Below, piece by piece: positions 13,344 through 25,680 of a stretch of 64,000 nt of DNA (the stretch's first letter is position 1; each line of letters starts with the position of its first letter). The notes beneath the pieces were generated by a model. It worked only from the letters and a program-made list of their open reading frames with translations. It had not been told where the DNA came from and did no database searches. The translations under genes were made by a program, and so were the position numbers. This DNA comes from Mesocentrotus franciscanus (Eukaryota; Echinodermata; Echinoidea; Camarodonta; Strongylocentrotidae), in contig CP137675.1 in assembly GCA_037976565.1 (NCBI GenBank), positions 18,559,946 through 18,623,945 on the forward strand, in the 5' to 3' direction.

Positions 13344-13904
13344 GAAGTAACGTTGGTTCAATCTCTTGTTGAACTGGTGTCAGTCTCCTGGGTGTGACAA
13401 GGGTACAAAGCTCTACATTGTACTGCACCTGTACTGCTATTCAAATAGTCTTTGCTGGAGGTAAAAGGAATGCATGATTTTTAATATTTCTAGTACATTA
13501 TCTGAAAAGCTGAATGCTGCTTTCCCCTAAAGGTAACTGGTACCATTAAATGCATTATCATATCTGAGATAAACTACATGTACATGTATAATTATGTACA
13601 TGTATGAATAAATTCAAACCTTGTCAAGGCCACAAAAGGCAAGAGAAATAAAAACATGGCTACTATAGTCTGGTGATAGGCTTCACAATGCTTATTTCTT
13701 CCTAAAGAGAGAAAATATACTTGGCCACTATAGACAGGTAACCACTGTATTGGTAGCCAGGTTTACATGTGGATATTAATCAACTCTTTAGATTGAAACT
13801 CTAGACAGCCACACTACTTGCGGTACTGTTGTATGTTATACATGCAAGTGTGACAATAGTCAGCTATGGCAGTCCAATGTATACATCCATTATTATATCC
13901 TGCA

Positions 13905-14187
13905 TCAAATTATTGGTTTTTGATTGGTTGAGAGCTCTTCACGTGACCAGAAATATTTCAACCATTTTAAAGTTGCTCTAAAAAAAAGTACTATGTGGGA
14001 GTTGAAAATTCAGCGAGCGTACAGGATTTCAAATGCCTCCAGCGGGCTACTCTTGCGGTGTCACGGCGCTCACGCTGTGCAATCTACGCTGAGCCGCTGT
14101 CTAATTAACTGGCACTACTGCTCTGTTTTTGATGTAGGATATAAAACAAATATACCCCGCCTTCTTTTCGAAATACTGGTTAAAACT
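13905..14187. other. Possible repeat abutting the hairpin
   Basis: Contains 'gattggttgag', a CACGTG E-box and 'cacggcgctcacgc'. It has the look of a dispersed repeat, but no second copy is present in the window. The 91-codon open frame across it has no recognisable protein character. Confidence 0.25.
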
Positions 14188-14593
14188 ATAGAGTGGTGAA
14201 GTGTGACGTCATCAAAAATCTATTTTTGGAATTTCTCAATTTTTTCTTCATTTTCCGTAAGACCACCAAAAATTATGTCCATATGTCGAAAACCAATTGA
14301 ATAGGTTAAGTATTGGCTGAGATATGACCATCTGAATAAAAAGATTGCCTATGGGAACTCAGTGTTATATTGCTCTGGTTCATAACATTAGGAACCAGAG
14401 CAATATAACACTGAGTTCCTATAGGAAATCTATTTATTCAGATGGTCATATCTCGGCCATACTTATGATATAATACATATTCAATTGGTTTTCGACATTT
14501 GGACATTATTTTTGATGCTCTTTCGGAAAATGAAGAAAAAATTGAGAAAGTCCAAAAATAGATTTTTATGACGTCACAGCTTCGGTACTCTAT
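14188..14593. repeat. 406-bp near-perfect hairpin
   Basis: The left arm starting 'atagagtggtgaag' is mirrored by the right arm ending 'cttcggtactctat'. Pairing runs almost to the centre, where a 25-nt arm (ending 'ctctggttc') faces its complement (starting 'gaaccagag') across a loop of about 10 nt at 14381-14391. A foldback element, it sits 121 bp downstream of PHM exon 5. Confidence 0.9.
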
Positions 14594-14714
14594 GGGCCTT
14601 GGTGACTGAGTCAACTCTTGCCCATGGTTTTAACCAGAACCTCTCAAGACAGTGTTTATTTGCATACTATACCAAGACAGGCAAAGAGTTCAAGACGAGA
14701 ATGTTAAAGCCTAC

Positions 14715-14801
14715 CTTTTAGATGGTCCAGTTTGTCTCCGTAGTGCATCTGAATCATGATATAGTTGATGCCGCTTGCCCCGCCCACATGAAAACCAACA
14801 C
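14715..14801 (-). CDS. PHM exon 5
   Basis: Acceptor ...TATCACCAG, donor AAAAG|GTAGG; 87 bp, enters and leaves in phase 1. Encodes GVGFHVGGASGINYIMIQMH then YGDKLDHLK. It carries the third copper-A histidine (H156). The next exon was not found within 14.7 kb. Confidence 0.92.
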
Positions 14802-17800
14802 CTGGTGATAAGAAAAGTAATAGAACACAATTGAATGAATGTGTCTTTGACTTAGATGTAACTTTAGTTCGGAAATAATCAAATAAAGTAAACATGGTTT
14901 AGCAAAATGTATATAGCACGTAAAGAGTGTTGGTTTAATATAGCAGTGAATTAAATTATAAATGAATGTGCATGTAATTTGACATATCGGAATGACATTT
15001 CCTAATCAAGATAGTACACATTAGCAGATCTAGAGAGGTGGGGGGCTCTTGCCTCCCACCATTTTTTTGTGAGGCGCATGTAGAAAATGAATGCAAGAAC
15101 CCCAAGCCCTTATCATCCCTCAAAAATGATTATTTTAGAACCACTCCTGATAGTACAAGTATTTAGTACTATTTACCAGCTCTACCTCTTTTTTCTTTCT
15201 TTCTTTCTTTCTCCTTTCTTCCTCCATCTATCTCTTTCTCTCTCTCTATCTTTCTTTCCCTTTTTTCTGTTTTTACTTTTCAATGGGATGTGGATGTGTC
15301 CCCCATGTGACCATGTTCCCTTTAGCTATGCCACTGTGAAAGATGCCGGAGAGAAAGAGAGATTTAAAATCAACATAAAGTCAAGTAAACTGTGATGAGG
15401 AAAAACAGACTCATTCTAGTTCCCCCCAAATCATGATGCAGGGCAAATTCTGATGAAAAATGCATGGAAATAAAAGCAGCATAATCAATATGCAAGAAAT
15501 TGGAATAACCTTGGATGGGTAATCTAATACTCATTTGCATCTGCTCACTGGATACATACAAAGATGCTGGTGCTGACTACAGCTGATCTCCTGTGAAGTA
15601 GTGTTTGTAAACGGAGCCGGAGCCTAGAGGAAAATGTGCTTTCCATATATGGGATCCCTCTAATAATGCAGTGTTAGTTTTTAGGGCACAAACCCTTGTC
15701 AGTTGCAGTACATAACAAGAGTGTCTTAACTACAGTGTAAGAGACTACATGTACTGTATGTCGACTACATAGTCTACTGCACCCGAATGACCCGATCAAC
15801 TCTGTACTATACTATAGCTGCTCCTAACAGAGCTAGGCTCCGCTCAAGACTGCATGGAATTGTATTTTTAAAAGCATCAAATTAGAGTCTAGGACTGCAG
15901 ACTAATACAGTGCAGCGTGGCTTCCATGGACATGTACTGAATGCAATAAGGATTCTGCTGAGCGAGCTTGCTTGCTTCCACTCGATGCTTTTATTAATGT
16001 AGGAGGTCATAAAGAAAGCAAAATGTGCCATATTGGATTATCTCACTCTCACATTATTGGTAATTGGTCATATGTTGTTCATGATCATAGAGTATTACAA
16101 ATCTGAGTGGATAAATAACATTGGATTGTGTCTTTTTTCCTAACACTATCTTTTATCATCTCAGTATGCAATATGGTCATGTAGGCTACATGGTATACCA
16201 GCATATGGTTGAAATATATTCCACTAAAAATAATCTTTATCTCTACCCCACCCCTTCTCTCTCTCTCTCTCTCTCTCACTCGATTATTATGTTTCAACAT
16301 TACAACTACTTAATGATAATGTTCATGAATGTATGTATCAAATAATGTCCACTCTACAATCTCTCCTTTTATGATCTCGATATTTTTCTTTTAGGCAACT
16401 TTGAACTATTGTCATTTCAAGAGAGGCTTTAAAATTTACTACCAATATGTACCTGCATGTATTCTATGTCAATCTCTGGAAACATAATTTGTGAGCATCC
16501 ATCCCATTTGATTTTTACTGAATTTTTTATTTTCTTTAATTCATTTTTATTTATCAGATTTTCCTTACAACTTTGATCTCCTTCTCTCAATTTTAATAAA
16601 AAACTAACATACTTTGTGGGTAAACTTCCCCTTTAACACAATGACCCATGCCATGTATGCTTTCAGGCTGGCAAAATGTTCATTAGTACCGTACTATCAG
16701 TGGGGCTAAGCTTAGCCGACTCTGTTTTCACACTTGGGTTTTTACTCAAGAGGGCTAGCCCCACCGAAAACCGAGTACAGGATTATTTGGCCCTACATGT
16801 AGCAAAACTACAAATGGCAGGGTTAGCACCCAAATTGTGGTAAAATGCGGTGCTAAGGGCTGCAGTGAGAACCGAAATAAAGATAGTCCTGGGCTAAGGA
16901 CAAGCAGTGCTAACCCATGAAGGTGGAAATTCCATATCCAATCAGACATAGTCTGGGGTGAATGATTTTGAGTAAGAATAGCGTGGATTTCCATAGCCAG
17001 GTTAGGCAAATAGTAGGCACCAAGTGTAAAAAGCAAAGAAAAAAATAGTACAAGGCTAAAGTTAGTATGGCTTAGGATTAAGTACAGGGCTAAGAAAACC
17101 GAGTGTAAAAAGCATTCATAGAGACTGGTACCATTTCTCACCTTGAGGGATATCAGGAGACGATGCATCCCTTGCCCAGCCGAATAAGATGTTACTCTTC
17201 CCTGAACATGGACTCCCATGACAGGCACTGGAGAAATAAAGGTCAATAAATGGTTTCATTAGCACACTACATGTAAGACATGATAATGTACATTACAGGG
17301 TAGGTCCATTAAGAACATTAAACCTGCCATCAACAAATTTATATAATGTGAAGATCAGAAAATGGTTAAATTGTGCATCGATCTATATGTACATGTATCT
17401 TCAACATGGATTAGCTTAAGAGGTCTTAAACAAAAAACAATTATGTCAAAATACACTGTAAATTATCAAGTAAAATATCGCTAAACATGAAGATATGGAA
17501 CAATGTCGGTATATGTAGGTTAAAATATATCTCAAAACTAACCTCTTCTGTTAATAATATAATTGTAAAGCACATTTGAACATGTACCGGTATATGGAAA
17601 TGTGCTATATGAATACATTATTATTATTATTATTATTATATATTTTTTTAATGATGGCGGCATAGCAAGGATAGGATGAGACAGAACACATGATGTACTT
17701 ACCCAACTGTTTCTTCATTGTTGGGTATATCTGTACATCCATATACAAGCATATGGTGAATAGTTTTCATGGATGCTCTCGGCTCAAAATTTACTGCAAA

Positions 17801-20800
17801 AAGAAACAATGTACATTCATTAGTGATAGTGAAAAGAATGGAACACTTTAGTACTTAGATATACACTGTACATCCAAAAATGAAGTATTGTCATTTCTTT
17901 TACTAGCATGGCCTCAAACACATATTGACTTCATTGAATACTTTCACCCCAGTTAAAAACAATGTATTAACCTATGTTCTACTGAAGACTAATAGAGCTC
18001 ATACAGCAATGTATTTCATCCTTGGGATTGTGATAATCGAAACAACACTCTGAGAATTTGAATTGCCAAGTGGTAATGGGAGATAGCATGGAATCGTGTG
18101 AGGTGCAGAGGGTGAGGTTGGGTGTATTAAAGTAAAACACAACTTACCAATATATGAATCTCTGAGTGGAGCAGCTTCAGCATAGCACAAGTATTCTTCA
18201 GGCTGCATAAAGGAAATACAGATACAGATGTTAATAACTAATCCGAACAAAAAAAAAACATAAGTAAATTTATAAAAGAAAGAAAGAAATGAATACAAAC
18301 TGAATACATCATACATTGGCATGTACATCTTTCTTACTTTCACTCTCTGCATGACTGAAACTACTAAAATACACATATGCCCTCCATCTAATATTCATGG
18401 GAATTTCAGGAGATGTCAAATAACAAATGTCAACTCATTCATAAAAATCTTAATCATTCTCATCGGAAGGGGGTAAAATTGTACATGTAGGCTGATAGCA
18501 AACGCTTCATTCCTTCTTGCCAAGTTGCCTGTCTTCTTTACTGAGATTTATGATTGCACTTGGGAGAACAGTATAGCACAGCATATCATTAGGATACATG
18601 TACTTTTTATATATATTGTAATACATGTAAATGTAAATCTACTTTTCTGGTGTAAAAAAAAAAAGGAGAAGAACATTTTAATGCATCCTTCTGTAACATG
18701 CAGAAATGATAATCACTTGCACAAGTGTGTACACGTACATGTACAGGGGTGTATGCATAAGTATGATGTTACATACAGTATACACATGTTTGCTCATGAA
18801 CATGAGTTACATGTAAGCTGTAACTTATAGTTGTATTTCCATAATTCCAACATTAGACAAACCATTTTTGAAACCTTACCTACATGTATGTTTGAATGAT
18901 TTAATGATAAATAAAAGCAAGCTACATGTACCAACAAGTACATGTACAGGGTGTAAATAAAAGAAAATAAGCACATTTTTTTTTAAATTCTACATTTAAA
19001 TTTATAACCCCAAGCTTCTTTCTGAATTACATGTATTATAATGCTCTATGCAATATACTGTATGTACGGTCACTGTGTTATAAATACTGACAGAAAACCA
19101 ACATGCAGTGTACATTAGTATTCATACATTTTAAATACAAATGTATGTGGGGGCCCTATTAATGATTACCAACTTGCTTTTTTGTGGTCTATACCATATA
19201 TTTGCATGGTATGTTTTATGTATTCTATTTTCTATTATATGTTTAGCTTTATACATGTACAGTACATGTAGTCATGTACATGTATGGTTCAATAAATTAA
19301 GATTGATCACACACATGAAGATTGCAGAAATGTATCAGTTCTCACTACAGTATACTGTACTGCATGTACATGAACAACATGTAGGCCTAAAACAGAACAC
19401 ATTAAATATTTTTGTCTCACATTGACCATTGACACAACAAGTCACTATGAGTGCCATATTGCTGCAAAACTGATGAAATCAATAATCATACGGTAGTAAT
19501 GATGTTCTCATAAACCCATCTCAAGAACACTACCAGCTCGGCTGACCATTACGGATGGGTTGCCGTGGTGATTCATGACATCATTGTTGTATCCTTCTCC
19601 CTGTTGTTTGCACTCTGCGGTTGGGTATACATGTAAATGTGCAAGTGTGTACATGTGTATGGGGTGGCTACGATACCATTGATACAAAAATAATGAAGGC
19701 ATGGTCAATCACTGAAGCTAGGGTGTAATTGAGTAAACCTGATACCAAAACGGGGTTACATGTGTATGAATGGCTGATTAATCAGAGGCAATAAATAAGA
19801 GTCATTTTTTTCTGCTCAGAGCCACAGCTCTTGGCACTGTGTTGAAATGAATACTAAAATGCCCTAGTCAGAAGTGGCACTATGGAAGACGTTTTATTGT
19901 ACTGTATTAACCATTTAATGTACCTCCATTCTTAAGAACAAAACACAGAAAAAAAGAGAAAAGGGGATGCAGAAATACAACAACAACAACAAAAACATGC
20001 ATTTATGTTGTAATAGTTGTTTAATGGTAATATTCAACTTTACACACGCTGAAAAATCACTCCGTATAATCATAATGGGAAGCATAATTACATGTACATG
20101 TACATGTATATCAAGAGTGAACATTTCATGGAATTCCTGACCAATTTAGAGTACATTTCAGGCCATTTTGCACATTTCAGTGAGTACTTCAGGCACATGT
20201 GTTATTGCACGCAAATCGAGTATGGAATGTAAAAGTGCAGTTTTTATTATTGCACTGATTGGATTTCTCATACTTGCCTTAGCAACTTTCCCAAATTTCA
20301 ATCTATTCTGAACTAAATCGCCAATTTTCAATATGTTGTACTGTACTTAGTTAAGAGTAAACTCTAGAAGACATTTATTTTTAAATTGGACAATGAAAGT
20401 GGCAAGAACATGCATGCCTTTAAATGTACAAACTTTATGGCCAATTTATTATTTTTTAAAATTTGCAATTACATAAATATATTTTTTGCAGGATGATTTT
20501 CAAACTTTATAATAAGTGTCCCATTAGAGTCTATATCTTCCTGATACACCAGCCTCATGCACAGACCTACATGTATACATGTGTTTTTTCTAGTTATTGC
20601 ATTGTAATTTTTGTGTACAAAGCCTAAGATGGGAAAATTAATTCATTTGAAAAGTAATTAAAATAAGTTTTGCACTGCTTTTCATCTTCATACTTTATCT
20701 TACATACCCTACATGTAGTACATTGTACATGTACAGGTGTATGTATAGGGTTCTTTCTTACCTTTAATCTAATTCCAACTTTCCAAGACTTTCATTTTCT

Positions 20801-23443
20801 TATCAAAATGTTGAATGCTCAGAAGTTTGCAAAGAAACCCATAGGGGGATTTTACATACATGTCTGAGAAATTTCACATAAAATGTGTAGTGTAATCTAC
20901 AGTGTATAGAGTTCAACTCACAAAAACTGCAATATTAGGTTGTCCTGTTTCTTTGATGCTAGTCTTCTTCTCAGACGTTCATTGTTAATCAAAATATTGA
21001 GCCCAGAATTTGTGTACTAATTACTAAATATATACATGTATAAACTACAGCTCCTCTTTCTGTAAGCGATTATCGATTGTACATCAGATGCCGTCTATGG
21101 ATCATTTCAGATCTGCTGCAGATCACCTAATTTATCAGCAGTCATGAATTCTAGTCAAGTTTTGATTTTTCTTTTACTACAATACACCTAAAAATATCAT
21201 TTTCTTATCAATCAAGAAACTTTGGGATAGCAATTTTTCATTGAAACTACATGTAGAACACGGTATAACCAGAAAATGCAAGGCATGAACAAATTCTACA
21301 AACAGCTACAAACTTACGCAAATTACCTGTAGCAACATTTTGTTTTTTTAGTTAATTATTTTGCACCATGAAAGTTTCTTATTTTACAGTAGTACAGTAC
21401 TCAGTAGCAGTTTGTTGAATTTCATTCCACATTCACACAAAATTCATGTCTCTGTATGGGACAGTTTAATTGACATTATACACACAGCCACAGGAGATCT
21501 TCACATTTGTTTACCGTAACAACACATAAAAACCCTTTTCTATTTACCCTATCACCTGAAAACAAACATTGCAGACTGGTTATTCTAAGATATTCCAAAC
21601 ACTACAACTTATTTGCGATTCATATCAATTGCAACAACAGAGATTTTATGTGCAGTGTAGGAGACTGCAAAGTGCAAACATGAGGTTTACTCGGAAGACT
21701 TGCGATTGATTTGGATCAATCACAACTCTTTATAAGACGGGGGCCAAGATTAACATTTCTGCATACTAGTGACTACAAAGAAAAAAAGAAAAGAAAGCAT
21801 TCTGGAATCAAACAGACAAACACACATCACTGTTTAGTCATACCCAGGGATGCAGTTTACACTTTACAATTACATTGTGCATGTACATGCACATACATGA
21901 GCACACACTCAAAATCTGGCAACAGAAACATTTCAAGTGCTTTTTATAATGAACTTCATACAACTGAGCCCAAATTCACCGTCAGTGACATTAATGACCA
22001 TGATATTACATGGTCAATGTATTATCTTCTCAACAATATTAAGGGAAAATGCTAATGAATACACATGTCATTCCTATATAACTGATATTATTCCTGGAGA
22101 GATCAGTAACTCAAAAGCATGGGACAGGTGAACATACATGTATATGTACATGTGGGAATGTGGGATGATCATAAAAATAATCATTTTCTAAAATATGATC
22201 ATTTTCTAGATATTTTATATTTTTCTAAAAATGGATTGGCTGGAGATGTGTGCTATTTTTTATTGAAAGGCAGGATGTGTCGCGTTCACATGTAATATGT
22301 GCGAGTTTTCTAGGATTTTTAACACACAAAACTGACAAAAGTCTCCAACTGTTACTCTAAGGGTACGTTTATGCTTAATTTTGAAGGCAGAATGAGCGAT
22401 TTGAAATGCTCATCGTAATCGCAGTTCCACGGTGTACTGTTTATGCTCACTTCTCTGGCTCCTCCAGGCATGATTCTGGCTCAGAGCCAGAATCATGCCT
22501 TGCAAACCCATATCAAATCATCATTTTTGTGCCTTGGGGTGCGTTTATGCTCACTTTTGAAGGCAGAGTGAGCGATTTGAAACGCTCATCCTAAACGCTC
22601 ATCATAGGTGTACTGTTTATGCTCCCCTTCTCCGGCTCCTCCAGGCAAATTCGGGCTATGCAGCTGGATTCGTAAACCTGCACTGTGCATGCTACGTTGA
22701 CCCCGGGAACGTCATTTAAACGCGTTTACAAATGATTGTGCGTTTATGCTTCCCCAGAAACCGTCTTTTTGGAGAATCGCCGATCGTAAAGGCACCTTTT
22801 GTGAGTTTACGATCGGCGTTAATCGGTGATTCTACGAAAATGAGAAAGGACGCAACCGTGTTTTGAACAAACCACGTAACAAAAGCCTCATTCTGGCCAG
22901 AAAAAGTTGAGCATAAACGCACCCTACGAGACATTACAGTTTTAATAGTTTCTCAAGGGGAATTTTATGCCTCTTCAGTGGAAGAGGCATAAAAATCTCT
23001 CCACAAAATGAACAGTTTTGCGTAAAGATACAAAAATTAATTGTCCTCAAACTAAAGAATGAATGATTGGAGAATGGAGATACACGTGTGCTTTAATATA
23101 CCAAACTCAAATTATCTGATATGTGTGAAATCATTATATGACAGAGTACTTCATAATAAGCATGAACATATTACAAGTTTTTGAAACTTAAGAGGGAATA
23201 AACCTGACAGACCCTTTCTTGCAATCCTCAAAATTTATTCACCACTTTCTCAAGAAAAATACTTACCATTTTTGGTTTAACTCCTGGCATGAGAATATCC
23301 ATTGTAAAGTAATCATTATCCTGTCTTGCATACTGTGTCCTACTCCTTGAAATAGGCTGGTAGTAGTACCTCGCATCCGACAATGAAAACAAATTCCACA
23401 ACATCACAAATACCACATGGAGGAGAAAATAGACAGAGGCCAT
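14715..23443 (-). CDS. Peptidylglycine alpha-hydroxylating monooxygenase (PHM/PAM), exons 1-5 (partial)
   Basis: PHM is a copper- and ascorbate-dependent secretory-pathway enzyme that hydroxylates the alpha carbon of C-terminal glycine in peptide precursors, the first step of peptide amidation. Five exons join in phase into 165 residues plus one base. Seen: a signal peptide (about 1-24); DILMPGVKPKM (49-59), like DIRMPGVTPK of vertebrate PHM; YLCYAEA (C65); PRASMKTIHHMLVYGC (H90, H91, C97); CHGSPC (C110, C115); NILFGWARDAS; GVGFHVGG; MHYGD (H156). H90, H91 and H156 correspond to rat CuH ligands H107, H108 and H172. C65, C97, C110 and C115 match the C81-C126 and C114-C131 disulfide cysteines. 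The CuM ligands and any PAL domain are not in the exons found, so PHM-only versus bifunctional PAM is undecided. Confidence 0.93.
14802..17141 (-). other. PHM intron 4
   Basis: 2340-bp intron with T/C-rich runs (15190-15270), a TC repeat at 16257-16280, and the 3' part of a TTAAAGGG-family foldback ending near 16636. The segment 16690-17120 has weakly inverted ends ('ggggctaagcttagcc' / 'ctaagaaaaccgag') and may be a degraded MITE. Confidence 0.7.
17142..17227 (-). CDS. PHM exon 4
   Basis: Acceptor TTTCTCCAG, donor CTCAAG|GTGAG; 86 bp. Encodes ACHGSPCSGKSNILFGWARD then ASSPDIPQ, with split Gly codons at both ends. Aligns with the CDEGTC...NILYAWARNA segment of vertebrate PHM. The 163-codon frame at 16755-17246 is a shadow in another frame. 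Confidence 0.93.
17560..17645 (+). mobile_element. SINE 3'-tail fragment
   Basis: 'ttgtaaagcacatttgaac...gaaatgtgctatatgaatac' followed by (ATT)n resembles the 3' end of the SINE at 8195-8455. Lies in PHM intron 3. Confidence 0.45.
17703..17793 (-). CDS. PHM exon 3 (HHM copper motif)
   Basis: Acceptor TTTTTGCAG, donor GTTGG|GTAAGT; 91 bp. Encodes NFEPRASMKTIHHMLVYGCT then DIPNNEETV. HHM provides two ligands of the first copper site. The PRASM-x(3)-HHM-x(4)-C pattern is the family hallmark. Confidence 0.95.
18148..18202 (-). CDS. PHM exon 2
   Basis: Acceptor CTTTATGCAG, donor ATATTG|GTAAGTT; 55 bp starting in phase 0. Encodes PEEYLCYAEAAPLRDSYI, joining exon 1 in frame (...MPGVKPKM-PEEYLC...). 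Confidence 0.93.
22361..22924. mobile_element. TIR element with duplicated left end
   Basis: Starts 'gggtacgtttatgctt' and ends 'gagcataaacgcaccc'. A second left end, 'ggggtgcgtttatgctcac', begins at about 22536, so a partial copy (22361-22535) sits in tandem before a complete one. Both share 'gaaggcagartgagcgatttgaaa'. The first copy contains a perfect 35-nt palindrome at 22466-22500. Non-coding. Confidence 0.7.
22466..22500. repeat. Perfect 35-nt palindrome
   Basis: Arms of 17 nt ('aggcatgattctggctc' and its exact complement) flank a single A. Lies inside the TIR element. Confidence 0.95.
23267..23443 (-). CDS. PHM exon 1 with start codon and signal peptide
   Basis: 177 bp, 59 codons. The ATG at 23443 is in good Kozak context (A at -3, G at +4). 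MASVYFLLHVVFVMLWNLFS is a hydrophobic signal peptide, with likely cleavage after SLSDA. The exon then holds a variable segment and the conserved DILMPGVKPKM. Donor AAAATG|GTAAGT. This is the 5' coding end of the gene; any 5' UTR exon upstream cannot be seen. Confidence 0.9.
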
Positions 23444-25664
23444 CGTGGTGTGTTTGGTTTCCTCTAACGTTTGATCGAGTCAAGATCGGGTAGTTCTGGG
23501 AGTACCGATGCTTTCTTAAGTGTTCAAATTGGCACGGCCTTATCAGGGTGAATTTTGGTTTAAAGTACCGTTACACATCCAGATTACAAGAGAAGGAGAA
23601 GTTGATTGTTACACAATTATAAAAACTATGAAAAATCAGTTGGAATATAGCAGTGTGGTCGCTGATTGGTCCATCAATTGGAACAGTTTGGAATTAGTGT
23701 TTGGTGGAACAATCCAGTTACAGGATCAAGCTGCTTCTTAGTTTTACCAGTAGTTTTAACCTTTCCAGTTCATTAGATTTCAAATGATTCTTGTCACTTC
23801 AAATTCTTGTCAGATATGAGCGCATGCAATTTTTGTTTTCTTCTTGGGTCCTGATGTTAGTGAATCAGAGCTCTGCTTTCTGCTTCCTGTGGATTCATGA
23901 AGGTCAGACATCTACAACCTCATATTCAAGGCACGGTTTTCATTCCAGTGCACTACCTGAAAGAAAGATGGGAAAAAGCAGTAAAAATTCTGAACTTTTG
24001 AAATTTCAATGCACTCTCAAAAAGACAGGAAAAAGACATAAAAGGTCATGGTACGAAAAGCAGTGGAAATCGTGCTCTTTCAAGTTTCAACAATAAAATT
24101 GCTTTGAAAGGGATGGGTAGAGCTAGAAAGAGGAAATCAGTTTTTTTTTTCTTCTAAAAAGCAGTGTACCAGAGATCATTTCAGGTCAAGGGAAATTTGA
24201 AACCAAGGTGGTCTTTCCCTTTTGCAGACCTAAAATCTGAAGTTCCATGAATTCAGTGGTATATTGAAGAGGTCTTTTATTAGGAACCTCCCACCAAATG
24301 AAAAAATACTGTTTTTGCATTGCCAATTTGATACTTACTACTAAAAATAGTGATTCATTTAGTATACACAGGCACACGCACAGGATTCGCTGAAATTCAC
24401 GAACTCCCTGCATGCGTGCTTCTTTACACTAATCGCTATTATCGTGAAGTATCAAATTGGCAACGCAGAAACAGTTTTTTTTTCTTTGTGTATACTGCGT
24501 GTCTTTGCATTTCAGCTGGAACCAACATCACAAACTCTTCAGCGTTTTTGTCATGTAAATCGCATCTTGGCTATATCATCAGGAACACAATAAGGAACTA
24601 AGGAAGGTAAGCAAATCGCTATCACTCCGGTATCAAAAATGATATTTTTTGTTAAATGCTCGACAGATTTCAAAATGCTTTGTATGAGAAGAAACAAAGA
24701 GTCCACTAGCAAACTCCGAAGCCAGGGTGCAATGTTCGTCGGGTGCAGGAAGGGGCGATTTCACACACATTACAGGTTTTGTTTACCTGCCTCTTCGGTC
24801 TTCACGCAGGGGTATGGGTGCCAATTAAGGCTAGGTGCTAATTATCAATATCATATTTCATAATTATCATCACCAATCCCTTTAATTCTAAGCAAGTTAA
24901 GGCTAGGTTTGAGGTACAGTATTGTCTTTAAATACTCTTAGTCTTACTTACTACTGTAACTTAGTCTTACTCTTTTAGTCTACAATGGCGATGAAATTGT
25001 TGTTAATCTTGTACATCGCTGATCTACTTTGTTATTGTACAACATAATTATTCGGTGAAAGAAAAATTTAACTAAACGTAAACAAACCAAACTAGACACA
25101 CGGTCTAATAGTATACAATAAGCAGATGAATGAACCGAGAACTTACTACATGTATCCTACAGCTGAGCTGACCGATCTTACCGACATGACATGTTGACAT
25201 TTCAACTGCACTCAATACACGCAACGAACTGACAAGCGACAAGAAACCTCGCAAACAGATGTTCGCATTTCAATCAATTTTCTCACACTTCTCTACTAGT
25301 TTTCACACTTTAGTGGTATAAACGCACATTAAATTGTACGATACTCGTCGAAAAATTATCAGAAAGCAAGAAATAGAGTTTAATACCAAATTTATATCGT
25401 TTAATTTACCTGGCCAGCTTCCACGAAATTGCACCCGCATCTACATCATAAACACCGCATCTTGGGATCCAGTCAACGAAAATTCGTTGAGTCGAGTACA
25501 GTCAGACCGCAGCGTGCGCGATAATGAGGCTGTACGGCAATTTTTATTCAGATTCTCGTGCGGTGAAAAGCTCGCTTACAACGCTCTCGTAAAACACGAG
25601 ACCAGCCACGGGATTTTGGTAGCATCACTTTGTAGCCCTCATACGGCTTACAGTGCAATTCATC
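23444..25664. other. Region between two divergent starts
   Basis: Separates the PHM start (minus) from the ATG exon at 25665 (plus). No core promoter element could be fixed. Open frames at 23520, 23791, 24186, 24350 and 24639 lack recognisable protein character. Contains an inverted repeat at 24307-24476. Confidence 0.5.
24307..24476. repeat. 170-bp inverted repeat
   Basis: The left arm 'actgtttttgcattgccaat...gatactt' (24308-24336) pairs with the right arm 'gaagtatc...attggcaacgcagaaacagt' (24446-24475), with few mismatches and about 105 bp between the arms. Confidence 0.8.
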
Positions 25665-25680
25665 ATGGCGGAATCATGGG
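25665..25680 (+). CDS. Candidate first coding exon (MAESW...)
   Basis: 'catcATGGCGG' gives a start codon with G at +4. The frame reads M-A-E-S-W and the exon ends G|GTAAGT, a consensus donor. The next clear acceptor is at 26757, after a strong pyrimidine tract (ttgttattgtttttctgacag). Splicing the two gives M-A-E-S-W-D-A-L-N-H-R and a stop after only 32 codons. Another internal exon or another start may be used. It may instead be a non-coding or decayed transcript. No function can be named. Confidence 0.3.

Larger units (their letters stand above)
18203..23266 (-). other. PHM intron 1, TACATGTA-rich
   Basis: A 5064-bp intron with an unusually high density of TACATGTA/ACATGTACATGT palindromes (for example near 18603, 18737, 18915, 18945, 19257, 19275, 20095, 20713, 21250). 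Holds the TIR element at 22361-22924. No other exon supported. Confidence 0.75.

Noticed and set aside
16755..17246. 163-codon minus-strand frame
   Set aside because: It overlaps PHM exon 4 in another frame; the correct frame gives the conserved NILFGWARDA segment.
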